64,000 nucleotides of DNA from assembly GCA_016748015.1 (NCBI GenBank), contig JAAOMT010000070.1, forward strand, positions 312,420-376,419, written 5' to 3'. This stretch comes from Geosiphon pyriformis (taxonomy: Eukaryota > Glomeromycota > Glomeromycetes > Archaeosporales > Geosiphonaceae). The notes below the pieces were generated by a model, which saw only the letters and a list, made by a program, of their open reading frames with translations, did not search any database and was not told where the DNA came from. Shown here piece after piece: positions 11,041-23,027 of the stretch. How positions within the stretch are numbered: the stretch's first letter is position 1; each line of letters begins with the position of its first letter. Made by a program: the position numbers and the translations under genes.

Positions 11041-13016
11041 TGTGTATTGCAAATAAGACATTATAATTAGGAAAAATCTTAAGTTTAAAGCCTGTTTGTC
11101 TCGGAATTTTTCTAGTGAAGTTTTATATTATCCTTTTTTGTATGTTTTGAATTATTTGAGCAAGTTCAGTCAAAAAAAAATTGGCTGCTTTGGTCATCTT
11201 TTTTAATATTCTAGGCATTCTTGAATATTTGTTTAATTACAAGTTTTTAAATTTGCAGATTTTGAGTTGGGCTTCTTTAAACTTTTTGCAATATCTTATT
11301 AAGTTGTATATTAGTTTAGTAAACAATTTTTTGGCTGGAATAGTGAAAATTTTTATAGACAATGAGCTTTTTTTGGTAAATAATTTGCCCAATACTTTTC
11401 ATAGTCTTGGTTGCTTTCCAATATCATTAATTTTGGAGGAGGCTTTGTTTTTTAGTTTTGTTCATTCTTTAAAGTATTTTAAAGTTGCTTTTGGTAATAA
11501 ACTTTTTGATAAGAAAGGCAATATAATAGAATAAAAGATCTTCCATTAATAAAAAAGGCTAAATCTTAAAGGTCTTGTGTCTTATTGATTTGAGCTTATA
11601 TCAAAATATTTGCATGATAAGGGCTTTTTGTCATGTAATTTACCATGTTTGTGTGGTTTTTTGGTTTGAATATTTTGAAATCTGAAAAGTTTTTTAATGT
11701 ACAGAATAGTTTACATAAGATTTGGTCTGGCTTTTTTAAAATCTACATAAATGATTTATTGAAAAATACTGGCTTCATTGGTATTGCTAATAAGACAGCT
11801 GCATATTTTTTTGCTTTAAATATAAGTATTGGTGTTGGAGTTTATGGTTTTTTATTTTCTACTATGGCTAAGTTGTAAGCTGTTGCATTGTTTTTGAAAT
11901 GTGTTACATTTTTATGTAAAGTGGTTTTGTATCTTAACAGCCAAACTGCTATTAATGCATATGTTTTTGAGATATTATTTGTTGTATTAGATTTTTATAA
12001 TTAATGCTAATTGGAAAAAAAACATATTGCTAATTTGATTAGAGATAAAAATCTTACTATAAGTTGGGTTAAGATTAAAAGTTATTCTGAAATTTATGGT
12101 AATATGAAAGCTGATGCTGCAGCTGATAAGACTACTTACACTCTTTTTTTTGCCAACAAAAGTGCAGGAATGTTTTTTGGTGGCTAAAAACACTTTTATA
12201 TTTGGCAATATCCACTATTTTATTAGGGATTTATTTAAGTCTGTTTGTTATACTTGTTGGAAAACTGGCTCTGGCCATGATATAGTTCTGAATGTGCTGA
12301 TTAAGAATATAGATTGAGATATTATTGTGAAGATTTGGGATTTTGACTTGCATATACTTACTAGTTTTATTAGTTAGAAGTTTTCCAATTTTTGTATGTA
12401 CTTAATAAAAGCTGTATACAGATAATTGTTAATAATAATTAAAAAGAGGTTGTATAATAAGACCAGTATGCTATATTTGTTGTATGATGAGATAGAGTTA
12501 TTAAATCATATCTTTACTTGTGTTCAGACTGTTAATATTTAAAAAAAAATTTTGACTAAAGCTTCTATATAATAGGTTGTTTTGATGAGTGTTTATGGTA
12601 CATTTTCTTCTATTGTTTTGAATACACTCTCTTATTGTTTTTTGAATATTAACATGTATACAATTGTGTACAAAGAGTTTGTGCTAAAGAATTAGTATAC
12701 AAAAACTTTTGAGATTTTTAATAAAAAGAAAGAAATTATTTTTGTTGTTAATTTTGTAAGGGTTTTGATGAAGTTATATTATTCTATGGCCTGATTGATA
12801 AAATTTAAGTATAGGATTAAGATGAAAAAAACTGGTTTGATTAAAAATAGTGATTTAATATTGAACTTGTCATGTTGTTTAGTGTCTAAACTGTTAGATA
12901 ATATGATTAGAATGCTTGATATTTTTGAGTTTTTTATTGTTAGTTTTGGCCATTATAGACTGTGTCTCTTTTTTTTTGGTTTAGATTGTAATATACAGAT
13001 TAATATAAGTATGTAA
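11040..13016 (+). pseudogene. LINE ORF2 C-terminal part with RNase H domain, LINE1
   Basis: After an RT-to-RNase H linker (11181-11534), an RNase HI-like domain is visible at 11700-12110. FKIYINDLLKN (first catalytic Asp changed to Asn) is followed by FSTMAKLAV-type sequence for the Glu helix and by ADAAADKTT near the end. The C-terminal tail (to 13016) has a C...H remnant (HIFTCVQTV). LINE2 keeps YTD at the first RNase H position, so the change is copy-specific. Confidence 0.75.
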
Positions 13017-13128
13017 TATTGTTTTGTTTGATTTGAGTGACTAGTTAATAAGTATGTAAGTTATATTTAATTTGGTTCTATATACTAGATAGTAGTTGAA
13101 CTTCATTTAATAAACTTTTTAATAAATA

Positions 13129-13935
13129 AAAAAATCCATTAAATTTTATTTTTTTAAATTTAATTTATATTTAATATGTAATAATTATATAAAATTTTTA
13201 TAAATAATAACCAAATTTAAAATAAAATTAATAAGCTTAATATATACAGACTTTATATTTTTTAAATACAAAATCTTTATAAAGAATTATATAAAATCAA
13301 TTATTTTAATATATTTATACAAAATTTATAGTACTAAAAAAAATTAAAATATTTAAATAAAATTGGTTTTCAAGTAATTATAATTTTATACAAAAAAATA
13401 TGTAATTAGATAATTTAAATTTTTTATAATAAACATAATTAATACTTAAATATAAAGAATTATAAAGTTTTTTTTAATAACAATTGGTAATTTTTTATAT
13501 AAAACTTTTATAATATATGAATATAAACTTGCAAAAATTCTGTTAATATGTCTAATTAATATATAAAAATCCGAATATCAAATTAAAAATGTCAATTTCT
13601 AATTGATTTTTTCTATAATAAAAGCATTAACAAATTTAATACTTTGACCAATTTTTTAATAAATATAATTAACAACATTATATATAAAATAAATAGATTG
13701 TTTAAAGCAGTTAGACTATTTAAAATAACCAAAAATCTATTCACAGTTTTATTGATTATAATATTAATTATCTTAAAAATATTTAATCTTAAACAAAAAA
13801 AATTTTTCTTATTAAAAAGCCAATTTAATGTCTTTTTACCCAATAATTATAACAAAAATTGGGTTTAAAATTGTTTAACTCAAAATTATACATATTAATA
13901 GTAATTTAACTATTTGTATAAATATTTTTTGCGAT
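13129..13935. other. AT-rich gap upstream of the helicase gene
   Basis: No supportable gene. A short stretch near 13440-13520 weakly resembles the minus-strand LINE sequence at 61990-62060 and may be an old LINE remnant. Short open frames near 13610-13870 are Ile/Leu/Lys/Asn-rich, as expected from random AT-rich DNA. No clear TATA box is apparent for the gene that follows. Confidence 0.5.
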
Positions 13936-15946
13936 ATGTCAACTTCCTCAAACCAAAGTAGTGAAAATGAAGCGCAAGTTATTGAGCCTGCGAAAGAAGA
14001 AAAACAAGTTACCTTTGCCTCCTTGGTAAGTCTGGGTCAGTAGCTCGTAAACCAGGATTTTGCATAAGTCTTTGGTTTTAACTCGTATATTTCCATTAAT
14101 AAACAGGGAATCATTGACTCTCTATGTCAAGCATGTGTAAAATTAAATTACAAAAATCCCACGGAAATTCAAGTAGAAGCGATACCATGGGCTTTACAAG
14201 GTGATTAGAATTTAGATAAACCCCCAGTCTGATTTGTTTTGATGTATGATTTGGGATCTTTTGATAGATAAGTTGCTTCCCGAATATATATTTACTCATG
14301 AAAAAAATTCGAGCGTTCATGATTGCTAACTTTTGATTATAAATCACAAATTTTTTGCTCTAAAGGACGTGATGTAATAGGTCTTGCGCAAACCGGCTCC
14401 GGTAAAACCGCCGCATTCGCATTACCGATCCTCCAATCATTATGGGAAGCTCCTCAAGGACTTTTTGCTTGCGTATTGGCACCTACCAGGTAAAAATTAA
14501 GCATATTGTATATCTGAAGACGGTTAACATCTTCAAAATGAATTAATTTCCTTTATTTCTCTAACAAATAAGGGAATTAGCCTATCAGATCTCGGAAACA
14601 TTTGAAGCTTTAGGCTCGATTATCGGCGTCCGATGTGTAGTGATAGTAGGAGGCATGGACATGATGTCACAATCAATAGCACTTTCCAAAAAACCTCACA
14701 TCATAATTGCTACGCCTGGACGATTGCAAGATCATCTTGAGAATACAAAGGGGTTTAGCTTAAGAAGTCTCAAATATTTGGTGTGTATTATACCTCACTA
14801 TCTGGATTTTTTTGTATTTGAATTTTACAAGTGACTTATATAACACTCAACTCACTCAAATTAAACCGGCATCGTATATTTGCAAGGTCATGGATGAGGC
14901 TGACAAATTACTAGACATGGATTTTGGACCGATGATCGACAAAATATTAAAGGTTATACCTAAAGAGCGACACACGTATTTATTCTCCGCTACGATGACT
15001 ACCAAGGTAGCGAAATTGCAACGTGCATCCTTAATTAATCCTGTTAAAGTTGAAGTTTCATCAAAGTATGTCTTTTTATTTTGTTTTAGCCTTGCAAATG
15101 AAATCATTTTGGGTTTCCGTCTCACCTTCCTTCTGAAATAGATATTCAACAGTGTCTACCTTACTTCAATACTATTTATTTTTCCCACTCAAACACAAAG
15201 ATTGCTACCTAGTCTTTTTGTGCAACGAGCTTGCTGGGAATTCCATAATCATATTTACGCGGACTTGTAATGACACACAACGTATTGCAATAATTCTTCG
15301 GAACCTTGGATTTCCGGCCATTCCTCTACATGGACAATTACCTCAATCTAAAAGATTAGGTTCTTTGAACAAATTCAAGGCCGGTAGTAGAAATGTATTA
15401 GTGGCCACTGATGTCGCAAGCAGGTAAAAGTTTTGAGTTCAAAAACGGGTCTCCCTTCTGAGAATTTTTGTTTTAAGTCAAATTTTTTGCGATATTAGAG
15501 GTCTAGATATTCCACTGGTTGATGTGGTGATAAATTTTGACATTCCAGCCAATAGCAAAGATTATATTCATCGGGTGGGTAGAACAGCCCGTGCTGGTCG
15601 CTCTGGCAAATCTATTACATTGGTTACACAATACGACGTGGAGTTGTTTCAACGTATCGAGCAGGTTATTGGCAAACAAATGGATCCGTTCCCAATCGAG
15701 AGTAAAGATGACGTATTGCTTTTGCAAGAGCGTGTATCAGAGGGACAAAGAATTGCTATCCTGGAAATGAAGGAGGAATATCAACGTAATAAGAAAGGTT
15801 TTGGGAACAAATGGGGAGGAAATAAACGCTTAAAAGCTGAAGGAGAAGATTATGAGGATGACCCAAGAAACAAAGATAATAGTAGCAAGGGATACAGTGC
15901 TAAGAAAGGAAATAAGTTGGGAAACAAAAAATTCAAAACAAGATAA
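13936..15946 (+). CDS. RRP3: ATP-dependent DEAD-box RNA helicase, Rrp3/DDX47 family (7 exons)
   Basis: Exons 13936-14025, 14107-14200, 14366-14489, 14573-14780, 14887-15065, 15142-15423, 15499-15946. All six introns (75-165 bp) are GT-AG and the join gives 474 codons with no stop. Motifs: Q-motif Gln52 in [10 protein letters not shown], Walker A AQTGSGKT 69-76, PTREL 101-105, GG 129-130, ATPGRL 149-154, DEAD 175-178, SAT 206-208, IIIFTRT, ATDVASRGLDIP from 320, [11 protein letters not shown] 350-360, then a Lys/Gly-rich basic tail. The family acts in the nucleolus on 18S rRNA maturation within the small-subunit processome. Length is close to human DDX47 and yeast Rrp3. The exons are visibly richer in G+C than the flanks, and it is the only apparently functional host gene in the window. 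Start: first ATG, directly before the conserved FASLGI segment. Confidence 0.93.
14026..14106 (+). other. Intron 1 of the helicase gene
   Basis: GTAAGT donor and CAG acceptor, 81 bp, phase 0. The other introns are 14201-14365, 14490-14572, 14781-14886, 15066-15141 and 15424-15498. Each removal keeps the conserved helicase motifs in frame. Confidence 0.88.
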
Positions 15947-16600
15947 ATATATAAAAAAATTTTTATTTTCATGATTTAATGGAACTTTGATATTTGGTGA
16001 TACATTACGTGATGTTTCAGCCCACAAAGAAAGATAATAAATCCACATCAGAGAATATTTATTGGGCATTCTGCAACAAAATCTGACAAAGTAAAAATTG
16101 TGATATTAAAAGATTACAAAAGCCAAAATTTTAATATTAGTTTAGATTGTTAAATGTTACATGTAATATCATTTACATAGAATAATTTGAAATAAATAAT
16201 ACATTTATATTCTTTATTTATGTAATTAAAAAAATATGATTTTTAACTTTAGAAAAAAAAACAAAAAAATCTTTTATAGATTATTACAATATAATTTTTT
16301 AAACAATAAAAATATAAATCATTTTCAAAATAAAAAATTTAATATATAAAAATGCGAAATAATTTTAAGTTTTATTAATTATAAAAACATTTTACTTAAA
16401 AAAAAAATGCTTATTAATAAAAAAATTTATTTTATAATTAAATTATTTAAATATATAAACTTAAAATTTATATTAATTTTTTAAAGAATTAATATTATTT
16501 TTGATTTTTAATATTTTAATTAAAACTAAATTGGTTTTGTTTTTTTTTAAATATAATAAATTTTAATATTTAAATAAAAATTTCTTTTTTTCCTACATCT
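15947..16600. other. 3' flank of the helicase gene, AT-rich gap
   Basis: Probable 3' UTR and intergenic DNA. AATAAA at 16191-16196 is a possible poly(A) signal about 245 bases after the stop, but in sequence this AT-rich it is weak evidence. From about 16200 to 16600 I see only low-complexity A/T sequence and no gene. Confidence 0.45.
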
Positions 16601-16619
16601 AAAATTTACAAAAAGAGTA

Positions 16620-18480
16620 TATTTGTTGAAAAAAAGTTTAATTATTCAGTATAATAAATCCAAACTGTTTCTACTTAATTACAAAGTTACTATTGGTTCT
16701 AATATTACTGTTATAAAGAAGTCTATTAAAGATTCTGGTTTTAGTGCTAATATTAAACTTATTATATTAAAAAAAAGATAATGTTTTGAAAGATGGTATT
16801 AGTAACAAAAAAGTTTTTGCTAAAAAATTGAGTAGTTGCTTTTAGGACTTGAAAATTAATAACTTTATTAAATTTGATAGTATTAACATGAAAGTGAAAT
16901 ATCTGGTTAAGGAAACCAGTATTAACTATAATAAAAGTGGCACTTTTGCTGAGATAAATTCTGATCAAACACCAAAAGATTCACAAGTAAAAACTAAGAA
17001 AGCATTAGAAAAGCCATTAGAAAAAATCAATTTATTAAGTAATAATAATAATAATGTTTTTTTGAATATTTTTCTGGTACTTTTCTCTTCTTAAGAATCT
17101 GGTTAATGTTTTTGTTAAAAAGTTTTTTACTTTAGATATTAGATTGAACAAAGTTGCTGGAAAAACATCTTAAAAAAAATATGTAGTAGTTAGAAAACTG
17201 TTTTCAGAAATTAATGGTTTTAGAAAGATATCTACTTCCTCAAAATTTGCTGAGATCATTAGAGTGACATTTACTTTTGAATTAAGTTTAGAACAGACTA
17301 CTAATAAGGCTAAAAGTGCAAAAATTTTGGTAAATTCCAATCTTAAAAAATCTATTGAGTATTTAAATTGACTGTGATATTAAAAGAGATTCTAATTAGT
17401 ACATCAACTAAGACTGTACATATTGTACTATCTAAGTTTAAAATAATTAAGTCAATCAAGATACAGTTAATAAGAATGTGGCAGAAGACTGTAATAAAAT
17501 TTGAGCAATTAGATTATACTGATTTGGTTATAGTAGAATGGTCTATCTTAATTGAGAAAAATGCTATATAAGTTGTTAAGACCAATATAGACAAAAAAAT
17601 ATGAAATGCTAAAGATTATAATAGGACACTGTTTTATATTCTGCTTTTGGAAACAAATACTTATAACATCTGGAATTTTATTAAGTCAATAGGTAAAAAA
17701 ACTTGTTCAATAGACTGTTATTTGGTTATGTATGCCTAAACTAGATATGCTATTGTTTGTTCTGATTTTTTCGAATCAATATATGCTGTTATGAAAACTA
17801 CACTAGTTTTGAAGAGTACTAATCTGTATTGGTCTTATATTGATTTAGCCAAATATGATTGTTTAAGTTATAAATCTTTAAGTTATATTACTAGTAAAAA
17901 AGCTTTTTTTGGCAATTTGTTTTATAAAGTCTTTTCAGATATTAATAAAAACAAACTGGCTGTCATTTATGCCAGACATTCAGCTTTTGTTATTTATTCT
18001 ATTGCTTTTGGTGATGTTTTTTGGGCTTTGGTTGTTGGTGAATCTTTTTTTTCTCCTCTTTTTATATAGAATAATTCAGCTAATTTTGGCTTTTTTTTAG
18101 AGATAAAGTTTTTTTTGCTAGTATTGAATAAATTAAATAATAGGTTTGTTGTTCTTAAATGCAATCTTATTAGTCTTATAAAACAAGTAAATAAACTGGT
18201 TAAAAGGTTGAACACATTCAGACCAATAATTTTTCAGCTTAGTTTTGAATATTAACTGTTAATAACTTTTTTATCACAGAATTAAGAGGTAAATATAGTA
18301 ATAAATAAAGATTCAAATGTGACTACTAGTAGTAAAACTGTTATAAAAACACTATTTTTGGATTAATCAGTAATTTTCAAGTTGAAAAACAATTTAATGA
18401 GTCTTTCAGATACAGTTATGTATCTTTTAACCAAAGTAGATAATGTTGTTTTAAATTCAGATTCTTATTTATCTTAATAA
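16620..18480 (+). pseudogene. LINE ORF1 (RRM plus zinc-knuckle remnant), LINE2
   Basis: Blocks in order: a Lys/Ser-rich N-terminus, FTLDIRLNKVAGKTS near 17130, FTFELSLEQTT near 17275, an RRM-like segment at 17390-17580 (SKFKIIKSIKIQLIRMW, with KTVIKFEQLDYTD), a linker (IGKKTCSIDC near 17690), and a decayed cysteine region near 17830 (LAKYDCLSYKSLSYI). LINE5 encodes the first blocks on the minus strand with clear similarity. ORF1 products of this LINE group are presumed RNA-binding. Many in-frame stops. Confidence 0.75.
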
Positions 18481-18731
18481 CCAGTCTTGTTTAACAGCTT
18501 GCTATATGTAATATTAGGAGTATTAATGTTATTACCAGTAGAATTTTAGCTATTAATTAGCATGAAATTACCCTTATAATTCCTATAATTAATTAGTATA
18601 TTAATATCATTTCAAATTATCATTTATTATTTAATCAATTATCACATATCACGATTCAATTAAATAATCCAATTAGTATAACAAAAAGTAGGATGATCAA
18701 ATTACACAATATTCTGAACTTTGTAACATTC

Positions 18732-18808
18732 AAAAATTCGCCGAAATTTACAGAAATTCGCCGAAATTTATAAGAAATTCGCCGAAATTTATAGAAATTC
18801 GCCGAAAT
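18732..18808 (+). repeat. Tandem repeat in family B LTR (4 units)
   Basis: Four imperfect units around AAATTCGCCGAAATTTA, about 20 bp apart. The 5' LTR of the full element has three units (37606-37663) and its 3' LTR two (46540-46575). Confidence 0.85.
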
Positions 18809-18941
18809 TATGAATAGTTCACCCAAATTAATCAATAGTTCAGCGAAATAACTTGTAGTCCATCAAAATGTATCTTTAGTTTGCCGAAATTTGAGCAAAG
18901 AGAAAAAGTGCAAGTTCATAGACTAGTACTACAACAAGTTG

Positions 18942-18948
18942 TATAAAA
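18942..18948 (+). promoter_or_regulatory. TATA box of family B solo LTR
   Basis: TATAAAA after ACAACAAGTTG; conserved in both other family-B LTRs (37796 and 46709). Probable core promoter. Confidence 0.6.
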
Positions 18949-19639
18949 GAAGAGCTTTTCTCTTCAAGAAAATATATCTTACTTTAGATTTATCACTTAG
19001 AACTATTTCTACACACACAAAAAGAAATAAATATCAAATAATTTGAAAACCCAAATTCTTTAATTATTGTACTTGGAAAATCCCCAAAACCCAATTAACG
19101 TTTTGAAATTGATTAGCTATCAATTTCAGTAAACTGTTAGTGATTTTAGGCCTGGATAGAAAATATTTTCTTTGACAGAATTCAATTTCTTTTACATTTT
19201 TTTTACATTTTTTTTATTTTCTTATTATAATCATTAGGGTAGCCTACAGACAAGATTCCTGTAGAAGAGTTGACTTTTACAGCAAAGTAACTACACATTT
19301 TTAGTGAGCTTCCAGACAAGCAATTTCTAGGAAAGAGTTGACGTTTACTATAACGTAACTACATTAAGTAACTAGCAAAAAATTGGCTATTCCACTTATA
19401 AGCCCAGCAAGTTCAAATTATAAAAGATAATTTGAAGATAAATTCAGTTATTGGAGGTTCAATTACTTCTAGAAAACGTGAATTTGCAACCAACAGACAT
19501 TTACAACATTCAAAAAAAGAGACCAAAAACCTCTGGTAACAATGTTCTTGTTAAGCAAAAGAATATTGTTTATTGGTATATTAATTTGGGTAATATAGTT
19601 TTATTTATTATAGAAACAAAGCTAAAGCTAGTATTAAGC

Positions 19640-20249
19640 CATAGATTGCAAATAAGTTTGATAGAGTGCAAATCTTCACATTTGGATTAGACAAGAGTTT
19701 TTTCAATGCTAAAATGATCATTTTTATAAACAATTCTTTGGCTTGACATGTTTTTAAGATTGAAAAAATTCTTGATTACATTATTTTAATGTGGTTTCTT
19801 TCAAAAACAAGCTCTCAATTATGGTTTTAGATTTGTATGCTGGTGTTTCTGCTGAAGCTAAGTTTGATCAAACTTTGAATGTCAATTTTTTTATTGTTAA
19901 GACTATTAACTCCAGTACTTTTGTGATCTTGGGTGAGAATTTTAATAAAAATAGTTTTGAGAAGAGTACAAGTTTTAAGTTCTGTTTGGATTTGGGTTTG
20001 GTTAACTTATTTAGTGGATATCTATTAGTTAAGATTTCTACTTGGAGCAACTTAAGAGGTATCAAAAAGATTTTAAATTATATTTTTGTAAGTAAAAGTT
20101 TATTATTAGTAGTTGTTGATTATAGAGTTAACTCTGTGTTCATCTTTTTCAACACTAACTACAAGACTGTCTTGGTGTTAATTGGTTTGGATGGTCTCTT
20201 GGATGTTTATTTAAATAGCATGTATAAGCAAGCTAATATAGATTGTTAA
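19640..20249 (+). pseudogene. LINE ORF2 AP endonuclease domain, LINE2
   Basis: Open block 19791-20249 (152 codons) aligns with 8679-9113 in LINE1. The motif is VILGENFNKNSFEKS in place of GGDFN, with loss of the catalytic Asp, followed by STWSNLRGIKKILNYIFVSKSL and TNYKTVLVLIGL. The Asp-to-Asn and Gly-to-Glu changes suggest G-to-A decay. The N-terminal half of the domain lies just downstream of the solo LTR in broken frames. Confidence 0.8.
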
Positions 20250-21169
20250 AAGTTTAAAATCAAGAATACAGATGATGCTAAGTAAACACAATTTAAAAAA
20301 TATTTTTTTGCCAAGTTTTTGGTGGTAAAAGATAAGTTTTTAAAGACAAAAGCTTGTGATAATTTGGATGCTATGTGGGATTTGCTAAAAAAAATATTAG
20401 TAAAATTAACTAATAAAATATTCTTTAGATATTAGTTTAGTGAGTTTTAGTGTTCAAAAAACTGGTGGTTTTTAAAATTTTTTGGATAAAAATTATTAAT
20501 TGCTAAGATTGTTAAAAAATTGAGCTCAAGTAACATATTTAAATTTGTTTATTTTGCTAAGAAATGGTTAATTTTGAATAATAGTAAGACTTTTAAGGTC
20601 ATAAATATAGTTTAAACTGATAAAAGTTAATGAATGTTTTTAAACATTTGTCAATAATTCAAAAAAAGTACAAAAAGTTCAAGCTTTATAAATCAAAATT
20701 AGTTAAAGAGACATTTATCAGAAAAATAATCAAAAAATACATAAAAAATTTTTTGTTTTAATAAAGAAAATATAATAAAAAGTATTTTGAATTAGCCTTT
20801 TTGCAAAGTAGTTTTGGATTACTTAATAATAGAAAGTGAGTTGATTTTGAAATCAAAGAAAATAAAGCTTAGTATTAATAAAATTATAAAGAATTAAACA
20901 AAAAAATAAGCTGTATCTCAGATAATATCTGATCTATGAGCTTGCTAATATACACTATTATATTATGTAAATAATAATACTTTTTTTGATATAATAAAAG
21001 TAATTAGTATAAAAAAATTGCTTTTCGTAATTAATGGTCTGCTTAATAACAAAGCTGCTAATTTATCTAGTATTTTTAATGAACTTTAAAAACATGATGG
21101 TAATAATATGGTAATAATATGATAAGATGTCTTTTGGATTTGTTAAATATATGTTTGTTTTTTGGTAGT

Positions 21170-22228
21170 ATTCTAGTTTTATGGAAAAGAGCTTGGGTTT
21201 TAATAATTCCTAAATCTTATGATTGAAATGAGGTTTTAATAAACACCCAACTTATTGTCTTAATTAAAACAGCCAAAAAAGTTTTTTTAAAATTCTATTT
21301 GATCAGATTTTGTTTGCATATTACAAGTTTAGTGTTTTTTATAGTGATAATTTTTCTGTTTTAAAGGGCATATCTACTTAGTTTTCTGTATTTGCTGTTG
21401 AATTAGTGGTTGAAAATACTTTAGAAAAAAATAAAAAACTTTGATTAATCCTACAGAATATATACAAAGCATACAATTTGGTTAATTGATACTACTTAAT
21501 ATCTAACTTACAGCAAATTAAAATATATAACAGATTTATAAGATTTTTTAACAGCATATATGATGATAGAGTTAATAGAATAATAACTAATTTTGGTTTC
21601 TCAAATGGCTATAAAGTACATGATAAATTGGATCAGAATGAAATTTTTTTATCTCTTTCTTAAAAAATGTTTTATAATCTATTTTTGTATAAAATTAAAA
21701 GACATAAACATTTGTACAGATACCAAATTGATACTAAGTTTGTAGTCAAAACAGACAGAATAAAAAATAATAGTAGATTGTTGTTTTTTTTTGCTACTGG
21801 TATATTTGTGAATAATACAATTTGGATTGAAAATTATTAAGCTTTTATGCAGTATGCTTTAGATATTGCTAATAATTTTTTTTGATTAATAATATTTCTA
21901 TTAATAATAAGAAGACTGTAGTTATTTCTATTAATTAGAGTGTTAAGATTGCCTTTTTAAATATTAGTAGTCTACTAATTTCAATAGTCAAGAAGAGTAA
22001 AACTCACAGATATCTGGAAATTTTTTTGTCAACTGAGAGATTGTCCAAGCCAAGTCTGATGAAGACTTATTCTAATGTTCAATTCTTTGTTAATGTGGTT
22101 CTCAAAAAAGCTATTATAAATAAGTAGTTCTCATATTTAGTGTTAGCCATTTTGCAATCTATAGTTAGTTATAGAACTCAATTTAGTTTTGACTTATCAA
22201 ATGTGTATTGTAAGTAGAATATTGTTAT
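21170..22228 (+). pseudogene. LINE ORF2 reverse transcriptase region, LINE2 (upstream part)
   Basis: Colinear with LINE1 10030-11060. The RT core near 21590-21850 reads FGFSNGYKVHDKLDQNEIF and then a TGIFVNNTIW active site (FVDD changed at both acidic positions to FVNN). The downstream palm segment (PLISIVKKSKTHRYLEIFL) lies at 21970-22030. Heavily interrupted. The region is then broken by the insertion beginning at 22229. Confidence 0.75.
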
Positions 22229-23027
22229 AGTTTAAGAATTTAATAGAAATTATAAATAATATTAATTAGCCAATCATGAAATAGCACAGCAACAATTTAT
22301 AAAAAGAAATGATTTACAAATAATAGCAAGCACTATTTTACAATAGCAGCAAGCACTATTTCACAATAGCAGCAAACACTATTTAGAAATAACAGAAATA
22401 GAGTATTACAAGACGTTATTTTGTAAAACAATAATTATATATATATACAATAGTTTTTAATAATGAAGAATAGAACAAGCTTCAACTAGAAGCAACAAAT
22501 ATCTAAATAAAATCTTATTCAAAAAGAATTAATAAAAAATAATAATAAATTGAATGAACATTACAATTACAAAATTAACAATAGAATTTACATATCCTTT
22601 CTAGTGAATGAAACTATCATTCTATCTTTGAACCCTTTGGAAGAATAATTTCTAATCAAGATTATTCATGTGGTTACTAATTAAATTGAAAAAGCTTTAT
22701 TATATACTTAAGAAAATTGTGAAAAGACCATTAACATTCTGTGTTTTTAGATTAGAGAAACACATCAGGCAATTGCAAGAATAGTCTCAGAGAAGACCCC
22801 AGACAGCAGGTAGATTTCAGATTAGCCTCTGGGAAAAAGTACACAACATACAAAGACAATTAGAATTAAAGAGAAGACTTATATCACAACATCAAAAGAA
22901 AACCTTTAGTACATTATCATTAATATTCAACACATAAAATAGAAAAACTCACGAAAGACTAATTGCAATTAAAATGGGAAATCAACAATTAAAATATACC
23001 AAGAAAACATTCCTATAATAATGTTAT
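22229..23027. mobile_element. Unclassified ~800 bp insertion in LINE2
   Basis: Sequence absent from LINE1 at the equivalent place (about 11056). Flanked by TGTTAT at 22223-22228 and 23022-23027, a probable target duplication. It has no coding potential that I recognise. Internal features are three near-identical AATAGCAGCAA-type repeats near 22320-22390, a TATATATATA stretch near 22440 and an A/T-rich 3' portion. Size and TATA-like element would fit a solo LTR of another family, but no TG...CA ends are evident. Confidence 0.65.

Larger units (their letters stand above)
7627..13128 (+). mobile_element. LINE1: 3' half of a non-LTR retrotransposon
   Basis: Starts abruptly next to the A1 LTR in the second half of ORF1 and continues through AP endonuclease, RT, RNase H and a C-terminal region to a 3' end marked by TACTAGATAGTAGTTGAAC followed by AT-rich sequence. 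The same 3' end occurs in LINE2 (25070-25115). All reading frames are broken by stops and indels. The missing 5' half matches LINE5 (60013-61290, minus strand): the two join in frame across a shared GTGT. Confidence 0.9.
18530..19541 (+). repeat. Solo family B LTR inside LINE2 (1012 bp)
   Basis: Begins TATTACCAG (TGTTACCAG in the other copies) and ends GGTAACA. It is colinear with the LTRs of the family-B element at 37403 and 46337. Flanked by ATGT on both sides (18526-18529 and 19542-19545), a 4-bp target duplication. LINE1 shows the uninterrupted target (AGTATTAATGTTTCTGCAAA), so removing the LTR restores LINE colinearity. It arose by LTR-LTR recombination after insertion. It carries four copies of an AAATTCGCCGAAATTTA-type repeat near its start. 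Confidence 0.95.

Noticed and set aside
13613-13868. Small membrane-protein-like ORFs upstream of the helicase
   Set aside because: Open on both strands and built of Ile/Leu/Asn/Lys codons as expected in A/T-rich random sequence; no conserved pattern.
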